From positions 81,998 to 145,997 of the forward strand of contig JADFUC010002090.1 in the NCBI GenBank assembly GCA_019722365.1: a stretch of 64,000 nucleotides of DNA. Reading direction: 5' to 3'. Position numbers and translations under genes: made by a program. Shown here in pieces: positions 11,879-24,639 of the stretch (the first letter of the stretch is position 1; the number at the start of each line of letters is the position of its first letter). The notes under the pieces were generated by a model, which was given only the letters and a program-made list of their open reading frames with translations, made no database searches and was not told the origin of the DNA. Source of the stretch: Lithospermum erythrorhizon. Taxonomy: Eukaryota; Streptophyta; Magnoliopsida; Boraginales; Boraginaceae.

Positions 11879-14510
11879 TGTAACACGCCTTGCGTCATGG
11901 TGGCCTAGATGTTGCCTTGATTTCTGACTTTTAAAATTGGCTTGTCACGTTGCTTAGAATTTTGAGTGGGTGAGATTAATGTTATTCTTTGTTGCTTAGT
12001 ACATAGATAGCAACATGTACAACATGAGAAAATAAATAAATAACTTAGCATTTAGGAGATCTAGATATGACCCCTAGGACCTATTACATGTTAACAAGTG
12101 AAATGCTAACATAAGTCCTATTCTGACACTTTAAATTGCAAGTCTTGTATTCTTATTTCGGCCGGAAACACCAGCAGGATATAGAAGTCTTGAAAATCTT
12201 ATGTAATTCATGATGCATCTCTTACTACAACTAGCAGAGCCGGCAGGCTTGTGGGTAAATGAATACAAGAATAGAAAAATAAATTAGTAATTAGTTTACA
12301 ACATTTTTGGTGTCACGGACAAGTAAATAAATAAATGAAGCTGAGTCGTATCTAAATACCTCCTTTCGTTTTCCATGTTTTCTAATATATGGAATAAACA
12401 TTAAAAATAAATAAATGCACTTAATGTCATATATATTAAATGAAATGAATTAATGTGTTCATAATCAACTAATTAATTACCGTTATTTTACAAATTATCA
12501 ATTGAAAATTTGAATTTGAATATATTCACCAGATGATTAATGATAATTATTACCCGATAATTGCTCATTAACTAAATCATGGAATAATTACTTACAAGTA
12601 ATTAACTCCAAAATTCAAAATTTAAAGTCACCATTTGAAAAATATTTCAAAATTATCAATTAATGAAAATAATTATAAAAAGAAATATAAATCCAAATTT
12701 AATGTCATTGAAGATATATATTCAATCATCTTAATGACAAAATTTATGATTTAACATTACCAAAACCAAAAATTAATAATTACCAAACCAGTTTAAAATA
12801 ATTTTAGGGTTTTCTAAAGCGTCTGACGAACTTCAGCGGAAAAAACAACCGACCTCCCGGCCTTGCGTCGACACGCGCCGGCCGGTCTTAGTAATCTTGC
12901 CGGTGAGCTATGTCGAATTTCGGAATGTAAAATTCCGGCACCAGAACATGACGATAATCATGAGGATTCGGCGACCGATTTTGGTAATTAAATTTGATTT
13001 CAGTTTTCAGTTAATTGCAACTTTTGTAAAAGCGATTCGGGCTCTACAAAATTCCAAAAAGTGCAGTTAGAGGCTTGAACATTAACAATATCGTATTGAA
13101 CATCAGTTGAATTTCATCAAACTTCTAGTTTTCGATTAAACATAAAACAATCCAGAAATTCAATGAATTTTTTGGAGTACTTATAAAATTTTAAAAATTC
13201 TAAAAACAAATGCAGGATGAACCTGGTCATGAATACGATTTAATTGTCATTTTGCGAAACATCTAACGCTCTCTATAAATCGATAATGATTCTATCTCCA
13301 AATTAAAAATGAAAATTAATCAATTTTCAATCCCTTTCAATTCATGAAACAATTAAATATGCATCAAATCATCAAAATAAATACATTAAAATGATGATTT
13401 CAGCCGTGTGAAATATATATAAAATGAGTTGATTTTTTCATATTATATATTCGTGATTGAATATATAAATCATCAATGTCAAATTAACTTCTTCAAGCAT
13501 GTCAACAATCAAAGTAGATAACATACATCGAACTTGAGTAGGCTACAGTGTGAATTCATTGATAAACACCAATTCATACGTCGGATCCTCAATTAATGTT
13601 TATTAATCTAAGCAAATATTGCGATATGAATAACGAGATACTTGCACATTCTGTGTGGAAGGCAGAAGTAGACCAAAACCCCACAAGTTGCCTCTGCGTG
13701 AAAAGCCTTAAAATCCTCTCCAATCTTGTCAGCCTTGAAACGATGTCATAGATTACTTGTGTAAAGAGGAAGCGAATCCGTAGACTTGAACTTGCTAGGT
13801 TGTGAAGACAAAATGAAAGAAAATCTCTTCCCCGATTCTTGGGGAGGAAGCGGCTTTTTGAAGAAAAAAGGAGGCAGAGTTTCCATGAAATGAAAAACCT
13901 TGTTCACTGTTTAAGTACCAAAACCTAATCCAGCATTAAGCAACTTCGTTAAAATCGGTTTAACTTCGTTAACTTTATTAGACCGTTATTACAATCAAAT
14001 AATGAGTCGGTTTAGTGAGTTGTTCCATTTAGTCGCTTAACAAGTCAATTAAAATACTAACTAGTCACTATCGAATAACTTATCAAGTTATTCATCAATT
14101 TCAATTAGCAGTTGATTAATTTGCCAAGTTTAGCAAATTGATGTTCATCGATATATGTTTGACAAATATATAAATATTGAGAGATAAATACTATATTATA
14201 CAAATCTAGATTTAATTTAATGCATGAAATATAATTGAATATCATTGTATGTGTGACCTTACAGGCTCGAGATAATAGTAAGTTGTATAATAATAATAAT
14301 TGACCAATTACTATTATTATAACGATTAATAGTAGATCTAGCGGTGCTCATAACCCCTTAAATTATCATGAGAACCAGCATTAGTAATATACAGTACTAA
14401 AGGTGAACACTAAATTCCGATGTCCACATTTAACTGACCCGGTAATGAATTGCTCTATGATTGTCATGACAGCATATAATAAAGGAATCAATTTTCATTT
14501 GATTTCGATA
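11879..14510 (+). repeat. LTR-like repeat family, copy 2
   Basis: It begins TGTAACACGCC at 11,879 and is collinear with the reverse complement of 61,796 down to about 59,900. Landmarks are GACTTTTAAAATTGGCTTG near 11,930, GCTAACATAAGTCC near 12,107, an AAATAAATAAATGAAG/GCTGAGTC block near 12,330, AT-rich DNA at 12,400-12,800, a GC-rich block at 12,840-12,900 and the TAATAATAATAAT block near 14,295. The 3' part also matches 3,880-4,960. No protein is encoded. It is probably one long LTR, cut off on the right by Helitron-like DNA. LTR polarity is uncertain because a TATA-like CCTATATAAGC lies on the opposite strand in the 60-kb copy. Confidence 0.6.
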
Positions 14511-14584
14511 GTGGCATACTAAATATGTGGTTGAATGGTCATAAAAGGCGCTTCCACATGCTCATATGCTTATTATACTAGCAG

Positions 14585-16012
14585 AAAGCGATAAATTGAG
14601 GAATCCAGATGACTATGATAGAGTTGTGAGAGTAGAGATTCCAATGACGGAAAATGAGCTATTACTTTATGCAACTGTTCTGAAACACATGATACATGGA
14701 CCACATGGATATAATGATCGTCAATATCCGTAGCCAAACTTGATAAAATAAAAGAGGTTCCCGACAAAATTTTGCACACAAACAAAAAGGGACCATGATT
14801 CATACCCTATATATAGAAGGGTCCACCAATTCCACTTGATAATAACAATTAGAAGTTCATGGATAATAGTTGGGTCGTTCCTTACAATCCGTGGTTACTA
14901 TTAAAATATGATTGTCATATTGATATGGAAATTAGCTATGATATTAATAAATGTGTAAAATATTTGTATAAATATGTTTACAAGGATGAGATAAATAATG
15001 ATGGAAGTTAAATCGTGGAGACAATCATGATGAGATTGACAATTTGTAGATGAAAGGTGTTATGTACTTTGGAGACTTTGTAATATGTTATGGATTTGAA
15101 ATAGGTAGGATATACCTACTGTTTATAGATTGCAAATACATCACGATATGTACCTGATTCGTTATAGACCTCGGGAAAAGATTATTGATATTCATGAAGA
15201 TGACAACTTAAAACGTACTCACGTAATTTTTATTGAAGAATAGAGAACCACATTTAACTTGGTACGTTACATGTCATGAATTTCCGGGCGCTTTGTTTTG
15301 GAATGCCTGACAAAAAGATATGGACTAAAGCAGGGTTAAAATAATAGAGAGTCATTGGGGAGGATATATCACGGTGTCTCACATCGAGGAGATAAGTTTT
15401 ATGGCGCGTCCTTTTGTACCGCATGGGCGACGCGATCATTTGAAGAATTACGTACATTAAATGGAGGCGATATATTGTAACATTCAAAATATGAAAGGTG
15501 GATCACTAGAGCATAATGACTATGTTAGACACCTGCGTTGGAAGGCCTTGGCTTCGTGTAGACGTATCTGCATTTCAAAAAAATTTTGTATATTTATTAG
15601 TGACATGCCATCCTACTTTGGGAGTTCACTTGAGTATGAACTTCCATTTCATCATTTCATGATAGATGATCATGTTTCCCAACATCTGAATCTAACTTTA
15701 TTGTTTTAAATATGTTGTTGAAGGACATCAACATACTATTGAAAAGCATGGAAAGTCACTCTCGGACTATGACTTGCCAACCATTTTTGAACAACTTTAG
15801 GAAATTAAGAGTGTTCCAAATATTATATTGGATGAACTTTCCATTCCTATATCCAATGAAGATGTGAATTCCATCGATAAGTTGAACTACGATCCAACTA
15901 ACTACGTTCAACAAAATCATGGAAGCAGTGAAAATGGTGAAAGCAAGATGTTTGTCATTGATAGCCCTAGAAGGCTGAAAAACATTTTTAAATGCAATCG
16001 AAATCAGTAGAT
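14585..16012 (+). pseudogene. Helitron Rep/helicase remnant
   Basis: Plus-strand frames carry diagnostic pieces of plant Helitron helicase-like proteins in the right order. A KHMIHGPHGYN segment lies near 14,685. The block WVVPYNPWLLLKYDCHI, followed by VKYLYKYVYKDE, lies at about 14,870-14,990. RIYPTVYRLQIH follows near 15,107, LRTLNGGDI near 15,445, and a segment like the linker before the PIF1 helicase at 15,740-15,990, including ILDELSIPI and LNYDPTNY. The family normally spans more than 1,200 residues, first as a replication initiator and then as a 5'-3' helicase. Here stops and frameshifts separate every block, and the Walker-A part of the helicase is absent. It is a truncated, non-functional copy. 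The Helitron 3' hairpin and CTRR end were not found. Confidence 0.85.
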
Positions 16013-16019
16013 GAAATAT

Positions 16020-17555
16020 TATTTAATATCTTTTTGATTTAATTAAAACCGACTCGCTGCGATGCCAATGTTTTGAGTAATTTCTTTGCTTTTTGATTTA
16101 TTTTTACTTTCGGCGCCATACGAAGCTTCTCCAGCTATATATAAAAAAATTCACCTCGGCCTTAAACCGGCTCTAATAAATAAATAATTTCTTTTTTCAC
16201 GTTAGCAAATTCGGCGTAAAACCTTCAAACCGATCGGCCTTTGACCGAGGCCCCAGCGCCATTCTGCGTTCATGAAAAACGGCGGCTGGATTGCGCGATA
16301 ATTTATGAATGGCGGGTCATTCGGTGCATCGAATCATACCAACAAATATAAAAACATCAAAAATCCAATTCGTACAAAAACATACAATTCATATAACAAA
16401 TACAACCTGACGATCCAAAAATATAAAAAATAAACATATTAAACATCGAATTCATATAAACATCAAGCGTGGTGTATAAACATCGAGCATTAATTAATAT
16501 AAACATCGAACATTCAAAATATAAAAAAAAATTACCTCTTGACTTAAATGTAGTATTTCCCTACAACAAAAGTAATAAAAATAAATTACATATATTCATC
16601 AAACTACATTATTAAAGATAATAACAAAAATAAAAAATAAAATAATGTAATAATTACCTTTTTGAAGTATTTGATTCAACCACTTTCTACAAAAATAACA
16701 TAATAAAAAATATATATTAGAGAATTACCTATTTGAATTCATAAAGAAAGTGAAGAACTTTTATTAATAAGTGAAATGGTATGGATGATCAGCACAACTT
16801 TCACAGCGATAATATTTAGTTGATCGCCCGTCTTTTAAACTTGTCTAACTTGATCACCCATTTTCAAAATATGTCTGGTGGGTCACTTTATGTCGGGATT
16901 TTCCGACAGTGGCCGTTAAATTGGTCACGTGACCTACGGCGTGACTCTTAAGTAGAGGTAATAGTAATTTAAGCTGTATTTTTGCAAATCTTTATGGATG
17001 ATCGCTGCTTTACTCGATCTGTTAGTTGATGCTTTAGTCTTTAGAAACGTCTGACTTGATCTTAGGTTTGTCTTTAACTTTATAAATTATATTTTGATAA
17101 TTCTTCAACGTTTACCTAAATTTATAAAAATTTATAAATTATTTCAAACATTTTAAACTAAACTAATAAATAAAGTATTAATTATTCACTAGCTTTTGTA
17201 AAAAGTTAAACCTCAAATAAATATATATGATAAATATTACTTGATATGAGAGCTTTTAAAATTTTGACATAGATAACAACTTTTAATATAAAAGTCATGA
17301 GAAGTCATTCGGAATAGAGCCGAGGTACCGATTTGTATATGAATATTGATAGAGTGGATTATATACCTATAATATACATATCCCAGCTTTTAGCCCAAAG
17401 TAGAATTTTGTGTGAAGAGATATTTCGGGATGTGTGTGGGTGACCCTATGGGGAAACCCACATGTAGTAATCAGCGTGAGATTCGAAAAGTTAGCGATAA
17501 AACTTAGTGCGTTGTGCATTGACATTCCACCTGATCAGAGTTTGATAAGTTGTAC
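16020..17555. repeat. AT-rich spacer with short AAACATCRA repeats
   Basis: Between about 16,430 and 16,515 the sequence ATAAACATCGA or a one-base variant recurs four to five times. The rest is AT-rich with no open frame and no recognised motif. It may be the decayed continuation of the Helitron or another transposon. Confidence 0.4.
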
Positions 17556-17769
17556 AATAGCTCTAATCCATTAGAATCATGAAATACAAAAGTGAAATTA
17601 CTAAATTACCGTTCACGGAAGTAGTCACGTGAGAGTCAACATTGACCCGATTCTGACGATTGTCGGAGAAAATTTGACGATTGGGACCCTTAGAGACATG
17701 AAAATGGGTGATCAGGATTATTCGTTTCTGAATAGATTGATCAATTGGTGACATGAAGTTGGGTGAGTC

Positions 17770-19190
17770 ATCATGCAATTTCTGCTACTAAAGTTGTTCG
17801 TTTCACATGGGCACATTGCTCGCTGCAATCTCGTTTAGTAGTGTATCGTGAGTGTGAAACATCTTGCTCCTCGCCTCTGTGAGGAGCCTGCGTCATCACT
17901 ATCATCACCACCCTCTTTCCATCATTATAAATCATCCCGTCATGTTAAATCGAAATCATCATCATCCAACATCTTATTCGTCGAAAATACGGATCCTCCC
18001 AGTAAATGTGGCTACTAAGCCATTTCCTCCCAATACGTAGGTTTTGGATTGCTCTCTATCCTCGCTTGATTTGCCAATTTGCCTCCCACTTCCACCAAAG
18101 CGATTATTATGAAACACAATTGTACAATTCTTAAAGTAGTCTTTGGTAATCCTATGTGTGCCCACACGATAGGCGTACCTGAGGCATACTCCCCAAAGAA
18201 ACTCCATTATGTATTGTAATAAGCATCCCGTATGGAGAGTGAATCACCTTAGTATTGTATAGAGTGGCCGTGTGAGAGGCAATAATGATAGGAAGGTTGA
18301 TCGTTGGCCCGAAGAAAAAAACTTGTGAGTCGAATTACATGGCGGCCACTGCCGGTTCTATCTGAGGAACCCTTTGGAACCAATGAAACGCGACATGTGA
18401 TATGAGCCTTGCCTCCCGTGTATGCGGATGTAAGCATGGCAGCGCGATATCGACTACCCCTTTCTTTCGATACCCGTTTCTAAATCTCGACCCATTCAAC
18501 ATAGCGGTCGCGTCCATGCTTGACTGTCTAAATCGCGGAATATGAAATCAACATAACTAGCAAAACCGTTACTGAAGCGATCAATCCTCTACAAATTCCT
18601 CATTTATATTGAATGATCTCATTAGAATTCCAACTTAATATTAAGATTGTTGCTACTAGAGTGTGAATGATAACATGCTCGTAAAGAAATAAGCAATGCG
18701 GGAAGATGTCATAGGACTTACCCAAAATTTCTCCCATTTTTGGGGTGATGACTCGAGAATGTAGTCCTCCCAATCACTTCCGTCGTAGTAATATCCCAAG
18801 TCAAGGATGTTGGGTTTTCCCCGATCTTCCACTTTTCCTCCTCTTGAAAGCAAAGTTCACATTGGCACTAGATTGTGGATTTGAGGAACTTCCACATGAT
18901 AAATAACAACTTGGTTGAAGGATTTAGGATTTCGAGGTTCTAGCCCTCTTTTGGTTGGTTTGGAAGGGTTTGAGGCCATTTTTATGATGAATTTTGGAAG
19001 AAGGATAGTGATTAGGTTTGTAGAAAGAAATGTAGTAAATTTTGAGTGATAAGATGGTGAGTTTTTGGAAGGTGAAATGATGAAGGAAAGATTGAATGGT
19101 GGTTATGGTGTATTAGAGGTTGAGAGAGATTTTAGTTTTGTGTTGAAATGGGGAAAAGCCGAGGCGAGGAAGTATATATAGAGAGGCGAT
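17770..19190 (-). pseudogene. Probable transposon-derived transcription unit, unassigned
   Basis: Reading the minus strand, a TATA-like TCTCTATATATAC near 19,172-19,184 is followed by a pyrimidine- and A-rich leader and an ATG at 18,979 that opens MASNPSKPTKRGLEPRNPKS, then stops after 39 codons. Later fragments continue in other frames: about 18,853-18,720 (ILDLGYYYDGSDWEDYI) and 18,207-17,974. Lysine/proline-rich starts with a downstream W..Y region resemble plant retrotransposon gag-like or 'putative plant transposon' proteins, but I cannot name a family from these pieces. Stops and frame changes show it is not a functional gene. Confidence 0.3.
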
Positions 19191-19191
19191 T

Positions 19192-19700
19192 CATCGAGAC
19201 CCACATTCGAGACCACAGGGAGTCTCGATGAAGATATAAATGAGGCGATGATTGATTATTTCGCCGCCGAGGCCGATTCGAGAGGAATGCCGATGAGCTG
19301 TGATCCCGGACCGGGCGGTTTATTGCGAGGGCACCAAATAAAACAGCGGGGTACCGATGGGAATTACCGATGCCATTATAGATCATCATCAGCGCCATCG
19401 AGACCTCGTCGAGGCGGGGGGTCTGATGGGGTCTCGGAAGCGGCGTAAAACCACAAAAAATTCACATATATCCTGATACCACAAATCTCCGGCAACGATA
19501 CTCGACAATAATCGCTTTAAGCAACCCGAAAGCATCCGATCAAATCAAGCTATCACCATTATCATACGAAATCAATATCTTGACCTCGAAACCTGACCAT
19601 GACCTCAGCCTCACTAGCGTCCAAGAATTCAACTTCATGACCATTTAGGACAATTTTATCATTTGGCTTATCGTCAATAACAAGATTTGACAAAATTTAA
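19192..19700 (-). repeat. Possible 3' LTR region with TCGAGAC inverted repeats
   Basis: This segment lies just beyond the RNase H end of the copia remnant. It carries CATCGAGAC (19,192-19,200) paired with GTCTCGATG (19,222-19,230), a further CATCGAGACC near 19,397 and a CCTCG/CGAGG hairpin at 19,404-19,414. Similar TCGAGACC/GGTCTCGA hairpins occur on the other side of the element near 25,365. Palindrome arrays in the LTR promoter region are known from Sirevirus-type copia elements. The two sides are too diverged for me to align end to end, so the LTR boundaries are inferred. Confidence 0.35.
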
Positions 19701-19769
19701 ACACATAGCATGCATTAATTAAAAAGCATAAAAGGCATGAGAATAAAGGTCTTTAGAAAGATCCAAGGA

Positions 19770-20110
19770 ATCACATTTCGCCTAATGCGGTTAAATTGAT
19801 CCTCAAGGTAGTAGTTTGGTAGAAGATAATCATGGTGTCGTTGTCCCCCTGAGCAGAGATCAGTGTTCACACTTTTTGCATGGTCCCCGGATAAAGTGAT
19901 GGCCAGTTTCAATGGCAGTTCTTGAATGTTGTGCAGTTGTGATATTGATAAGCATTTTGTGTTGGCCATGTAGGAACTTGATCGTACTTGATTCCGAGAA
20001 ATCTTCCAAAGTTTGTTTCATCCAATGACGACACAATTTCCAACCATGGCGTAATTCGGCCTCCGCCGTAGACGATCTGGCCCCTTCTTCTTGCTGGCGA
20101 CCCATGAGGT
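19770..20110 (-). pseudogene. copia RNase H remnant
   Basis: Two overlapping frames hold STAEAE, CRHWMKQTLEDF and AQHSRTAIETGHHFIR, the conserved core and C-terminal blocks of copia RNase H. YLEDQFNRIRR follows near 19,780 and matches the usual C-terminal tail. In the element this enzyme would degrade the RNA strand of the RNA/DNA hybrid. The frame shifts at least twice within the domain, so it is broken. The tail sets the 3' end of the internal region near 19,770. Confidence 0.8.
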
Positions 20111-20639
20111 GAGGTATGTCTATGAAGTGACAAGTCAGCTAGTGCTTTCTTTCTCGAGTGTTAACCCAGCGAAAATCGCATCCAGTGTCCCGAGTTCAAA
20201 ATTGTTGCTTTCATGTGGGATGCAAGCCCGTACTCAGTGTTCTCACGTACCGAAGGATCGCTTTTAACTTGACTTTAAGATGAGACTCTTTTGGGACAAG
20301 CTTGAAACAAGCAGCATAGCAACAAGCATAATATGAATTAAGGCGGTAAGATAAAAGAAGACTACGATCATGCCTCGATATTTTGTCTCGTTGTAGCGTG
20401 GCCGCATTGCGTCCTTGTCGAGTTTTGTTGAAGTAGACATTGGAGTTCGATACTTTCTTCCGTCCCAAATTTCTTTATGAACTCTTTTTCGAGAACTTAC
20501 TTTGACTAATGAAGATGCGTCGTCCATTTGCCCGGCTTGAGTCCGAGAAAAGTTAGATTAAGCCCGTCGTCTTTCGTCTAGAACTCGCTTTGTCATTATT
20601 TTATAAATTCCTCACTTACAATAGTGTGGTAGAGCAGAA

Positions 20640-21190
20640 AATAATATCATCAACATAAATTTGAACTACTATAAGATGTTTGCCACTTGTGGTTTTTAAG
20701 GAAAAGCGTGGAATCGAGCTTTCACTTCTTGAAACAAATACATGATTAAATGTGTCTTCTTTCCATTTTGACTCACAGGTGCTTGTTTTTACCCAAACCG
20801 TAAAGGGCTTTCTAGTTTAAGCATGATGATGATAGTTAGGATCTTGAACCCAAAGGTTGTTTACAAACTTCTACCGTCGAAACCGTTTAAGCATTTTGAC
20901 ATCCATTGGTGTAGTTAAATCCGTGTGACTAGCGAAGGCTAGAATATCTGAATGGATTCTGACATACGAGGCAAAAGTTTCATCAAAGTCAACTCTCGCC
21001 CGACTTGATTATAACCTTGAACAACAAGGCGACTTTTTATTTACTAAAAGCAATACGGTTTAATCAAGTTTATTTGGGAAAACCCAACTTTGTCCCGATA
21101 ATGGTTTATCATGAGTTTTTCAACTAAATGCCAACTTGCGTCTTTCAAATTATTCAAGTTCTTTTGCATAGATAAAATCCAATCCGGATC
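20640..21190 (-). pseudogene. copia reverse transcriptase remnant
   Basis: The minus-strand translation near 20,640-20,690 reads LIVVQIYVDDII, the copia polymerase active-site block with the YVDD motif. Upstream, near 20,930-21,010, a segment corresponding to LVVQGYNQ and DILAFASH matches the start of the RT domain. Frameshifts and stops interrupt the domain, and part of the palm between the two blocks is missing or scrambled. Non-functional. Confidence 0.8.
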
Positions 21191-21624
21191 CTCCTAGAGA
21201 GCTTGTTTAATATTTAGAGTACTACTTGAGATACATAAGCACTATGAAGAGCATCGTTATTTAAAGAGGATCGATAGTTACCCCCTTTGAGATATCGCCT
21301 AAAATGAGATCGGAGATGATTCTTGGCGATCCTCGTCTCCCTGAGAAAGATCTTCATGTGTTAGCCCATGAGATAATCATCCCACATCTTCAACGGTTCC
21401 CGATGATTATTTGTTTGCTCCCCATGAATTGATCTTTCCTCGTTTGATCTCTTGGTTTTGAGGCTAAATACAACTATTTCAGAATTCATAATCAGCGTTT
21501 CCACTTTAATGAATCGTCTTTCATCTAATACAACTTTCTCAACAAGCAGTTAGATTCATCAAAGTTAACATGAATAGATTCTTTTAGCATTGATCCTTCT
21601 TATTATAGATGATACATGTACACT

Positions 21625-22360
21625 AGTTTAAATTAACCAGAAAGATTTAGCACCATTTAGATTTAGCGTCGAATTTTCCCCAATCCTCTTTGGTGTTAAG
21701 AATATAGCATTTACATCCAAAGACTTTAAACTATTGTCACGAGGGATCTTACCATGCAAGCTTCGTAGGGATTTTGTCAAGAATAGGTCTAAGGAATGCC
21801 GGTTGATAGTGTAACATGAAGTGTCCCTTGTGTCCCCCAATATTACAGCAAATTGTTCTCATTTAACATGAGTGCGGCTCATTTCTTGAATGGTCTATTC
21901 TTTCGCTCTATAACTCCATTTTGTTGAGGTGTGCTTGGTGCGAAAGTTATGTTGGATCATGCCTCCCCTGAAACTCTCGAACTCACTCATTTACGAACTT
22001 CACCGCCTCATGATAAAACTAGCATGGCTTTGATTTTGAATCACTTTTTACATTCATGAGCTTTCTACACAACTTAGCAAACTCTTTAAAAGCATCACTT
22101 TTATTGGCGAGTAATTACCAGTAAACCTCGTGTCGTCCCTGATAACATAAACATATTTAGTCCACCCCAGGCTCTCAACATCCATTTCACCCAAACAAAT
22201 CCATATGTAACAAATCGAAGCACATGGTTTGTGAAACAAGATTTATAAGTTTAGCACGAAGATTTGTGTGCATTTTACGAGGATTGGCATCATCCCCATG
22301 AAGTTTAACCTTTTATATGAGAATTTGGTAGACCTTTTACATGTGATGTTTATGCGATTT
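21625..22360 (-). pseudogene. copia integrase remnant
   Basis: A frame at 22,239-22,054 carries MDVESLGWTKYVYVI followed by DDTRFTG, matching the copia integrase core around its first catalytic aspartate. A second frame at 21,840-21,628 carries SLKSLDVNAIFLTPK and GAKSFW, matching the segment downstream of the core that precedes reverse transcriptase. The DDE centre between them is interrupted. Order and spacing fit one degenerate integrase. Confidence 0.75.
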
Positions 22361-23399
22361 AGATAACATTCGATACTAGCATATTGACCTTACGATGCCA
22401 CAAACTCACGTCGTCATTGACCACATTCATATAAATGTTACTAGCTTCAACGAATCAAAATTAACATAATACACATTATTCGATGGAAGTAGCCATACCT
22501 GACAAATGAAGATGAAGCATTTGAAATAACACATTTATGTTTAGAAAATTTTACCTGTGTCATTTTCACATGGTGGCTGTGGCTTAGCACAAATTAAACT
22601 TTACGCCATCAACAAGTAAAGTATTTTTAATTTTAAAACAACCTTTCTTGCAATGCACTACACAAGTTTTGGCGGTTTAGTTGTTTGAACTTTCTGTCTC
22701 GTAGCCCCATTGCGAGCTTCAAAGAAGAGTGAGGCATGCTCGTCGTATTGCCTTGAGCATCCGCTATCCGCCCGTCAAATGTTTTCTTTCATGGCGTTAG
22801 GCGGTCCTCCTCTGACACAAAGTCAATTTCTCGTTCGAAATTTTGATGTGATTTGGGTCATGAGGGGAGTTAGTAAAGTAAGTCGTTTTCCATGATCGTT
22901 TTAGGTCTTAGAGACTTGGGACATAAGGTGCCCGTGCAAAAACAACCTTTGAATGGGACATTTGAGAACTTGTAATTTCCTTTTCACAATAAGTGCAAGT
23001 GAAATGCGGTCTTACAAACTTGATGCCGGATGATGAAGCAGCATTAGTATGATAAAGTTGTCATTTGAATACTTTAACCCACTTTTGTTGGTTGAATGCG
23101 TTGAGCATCAAAATTTCATTCCAACTTGTTTGTTCTCGAAGAATAGCGTTGAGTGATTTCTTGAGTTCTCGTTTTCGCTCAACCTTTTAAGACTTGTTTT
23201 AAGCTCAATTTTTCAAAGAATACCATCATTTTTTTTAAATTGGAGTCGAGCTTCTTGAGTGACTTCATTTTGAGAGAGGTGGTTTGGCAAACAAGCTTTT
23301 TATTGGTTTGAAAGTTCTTTGTTCTTTTTTAAGCAATTTTTCAAAACTTTCTAATAACTCATTATAATTATTGTAACTTGTGAAATCATCTTTCGATTT

Positions 23400-24570
23400 T
23401 CATTATAGTGAAGTCATCGTCGAAAAAGAAGGAAAGTTAAGTACCTCCATAGAATCTTGTGCCATGAGGTAACACGTTGCATGTTTCAACCGGAGTCGGA
23501 TTGACTTCGGATTCGTAAATCCCAGTAACCTTGTTGCATATTTTCTTGGGTTGAGACCTCTTGGCTGAGCGAGGACAATCCGTTTGAGATGTAGAGCATT
23601 TGCATTCAAAACATGTTATCTCTTTTTGATTTTGCCCTCTTGTCTTAACTTCGTACTTCCTTTCATAATTATATTTAAACTTATGACCATGATCATTATT
23701 CTTTTTTTGAATTTTAGCTTTTGAAGTCTGCTAACATAACCATATCTTGCATCATCTGCATCATTTCCTTTTTTTTCATTTACTTTTTGAACTTTGTGCC
23801 CATGAGCGTTTCTTTTGTCCCTTAATTCCCGAGCCTTGTTCTTAGCGATCACTTCTCTTCGGCTTTTCGAAGTCCGATAAACTCTTGGTGGAAGAATCTT
23901 GATGTCTTGGCTTCATTTATAGCACACACCTTTTAATAAACTGGGTGTAAGACACATGATTCTCCCGTTACAACAGGAGAATGTGGCTTTTTAGAGTTGA
24001 GTTGATGATGGTATTGAACCTTTGATGCATATCTTTGATGGATTCTCCATGATACATTTCAAGGTTTGATGATACGTAGTCAAAAAGTCGAGCCCTTGTA
24101 GTCTTAAACGGCTAGAACCAACATGACGGTTTAGCAAGTCCGTATCTTGTGACTTGCGTCCACTTGACTCGGCATGCTCTTCAATCTGGCATGGCATTGT
24201 GAAGAACATAGATAGCTTTGGAATTCAACTCTCACTTTCTTGAGTTCCTCATCCACTTGCGCACCATCATAACTTCTTTGTCAACATCTTCAATTGGAAC
24301 TCTGCTCCAGGCGCTAATTCTCTTATATTAGCTCTTCCCGGCTTTGAGGTGGAAGTTCACATGAGCACCCGGCTTGAAGAATTTGGTATTTCATTGGAAT
24401 AGGTGGTCACTTGATGATCGCTCTCCATAATTTGTAGTCGATGCTTTGCCGTGATAATGTTGAATCCGTTGCGCAATAGTCATATTTGATCCGTCAAGCT
24501 TAATGGTAGCCTCAGCGACTACGCCCGACCTGAAAGTTCGAGGCTACTTGTATTCGAATTCTACTTACCC
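23400..24570 (-). pseudogene. copia gag (UBN2-type) remnant
   Basis: Minus-strand frames near 24,500-24,400 contain an SNYDY segment followed by QSIDYKLWRAI, matching the N-terminal block of copia gag proteins (UBN2/DUF4219 type). SQVDASHKI and a basic KNKARELRDKRNAHG region (23,852-23,780) follow towards the C terminus. The gag coat protein would package the element's RNA. The CCHC zinc knuckle was not recovered. Stops occur every 60-80 codons. Confidence 0.65.
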
Positions 24571-24639
24571 ATGATCTTTTCTCACAAAGATTTTTAGCTT
24601 ATCACATTAGAGCAGGAGCTCGTCTGGGTGTTGGCACAG

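Larger units (their letters stand above)
19750..24600 (-). mobile_element. Ty1/copia retrotransposon internal region, decayed
   Basis: On the minus strand the order gag, integrase, reverse transcriptase, RNase H is preserved from high to low coordinates over about 4.85 kb, which is copia order. Each domain is recognisable but split by stops and frameshifts (entered separately). A sequence like the run-up to copia primer-binding sites, CCCATTCACCCCCTGCC, lies at about 24,640-24,656 just upstream of gag, marking the probable LTR/leader boundary. No intact frame exceeds 90 codons, so the copy cannot make its own proteins. Confidence 0.85.

Noticed and set aside
24595..24625. Plus-strand TATCACATTAGAGCAGG resembling a copia primer-binding site
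   Set aside because: The gag-pol remnant here reads on the minus strand, so a plus-strand site would face the wrong way; judged coincidental.
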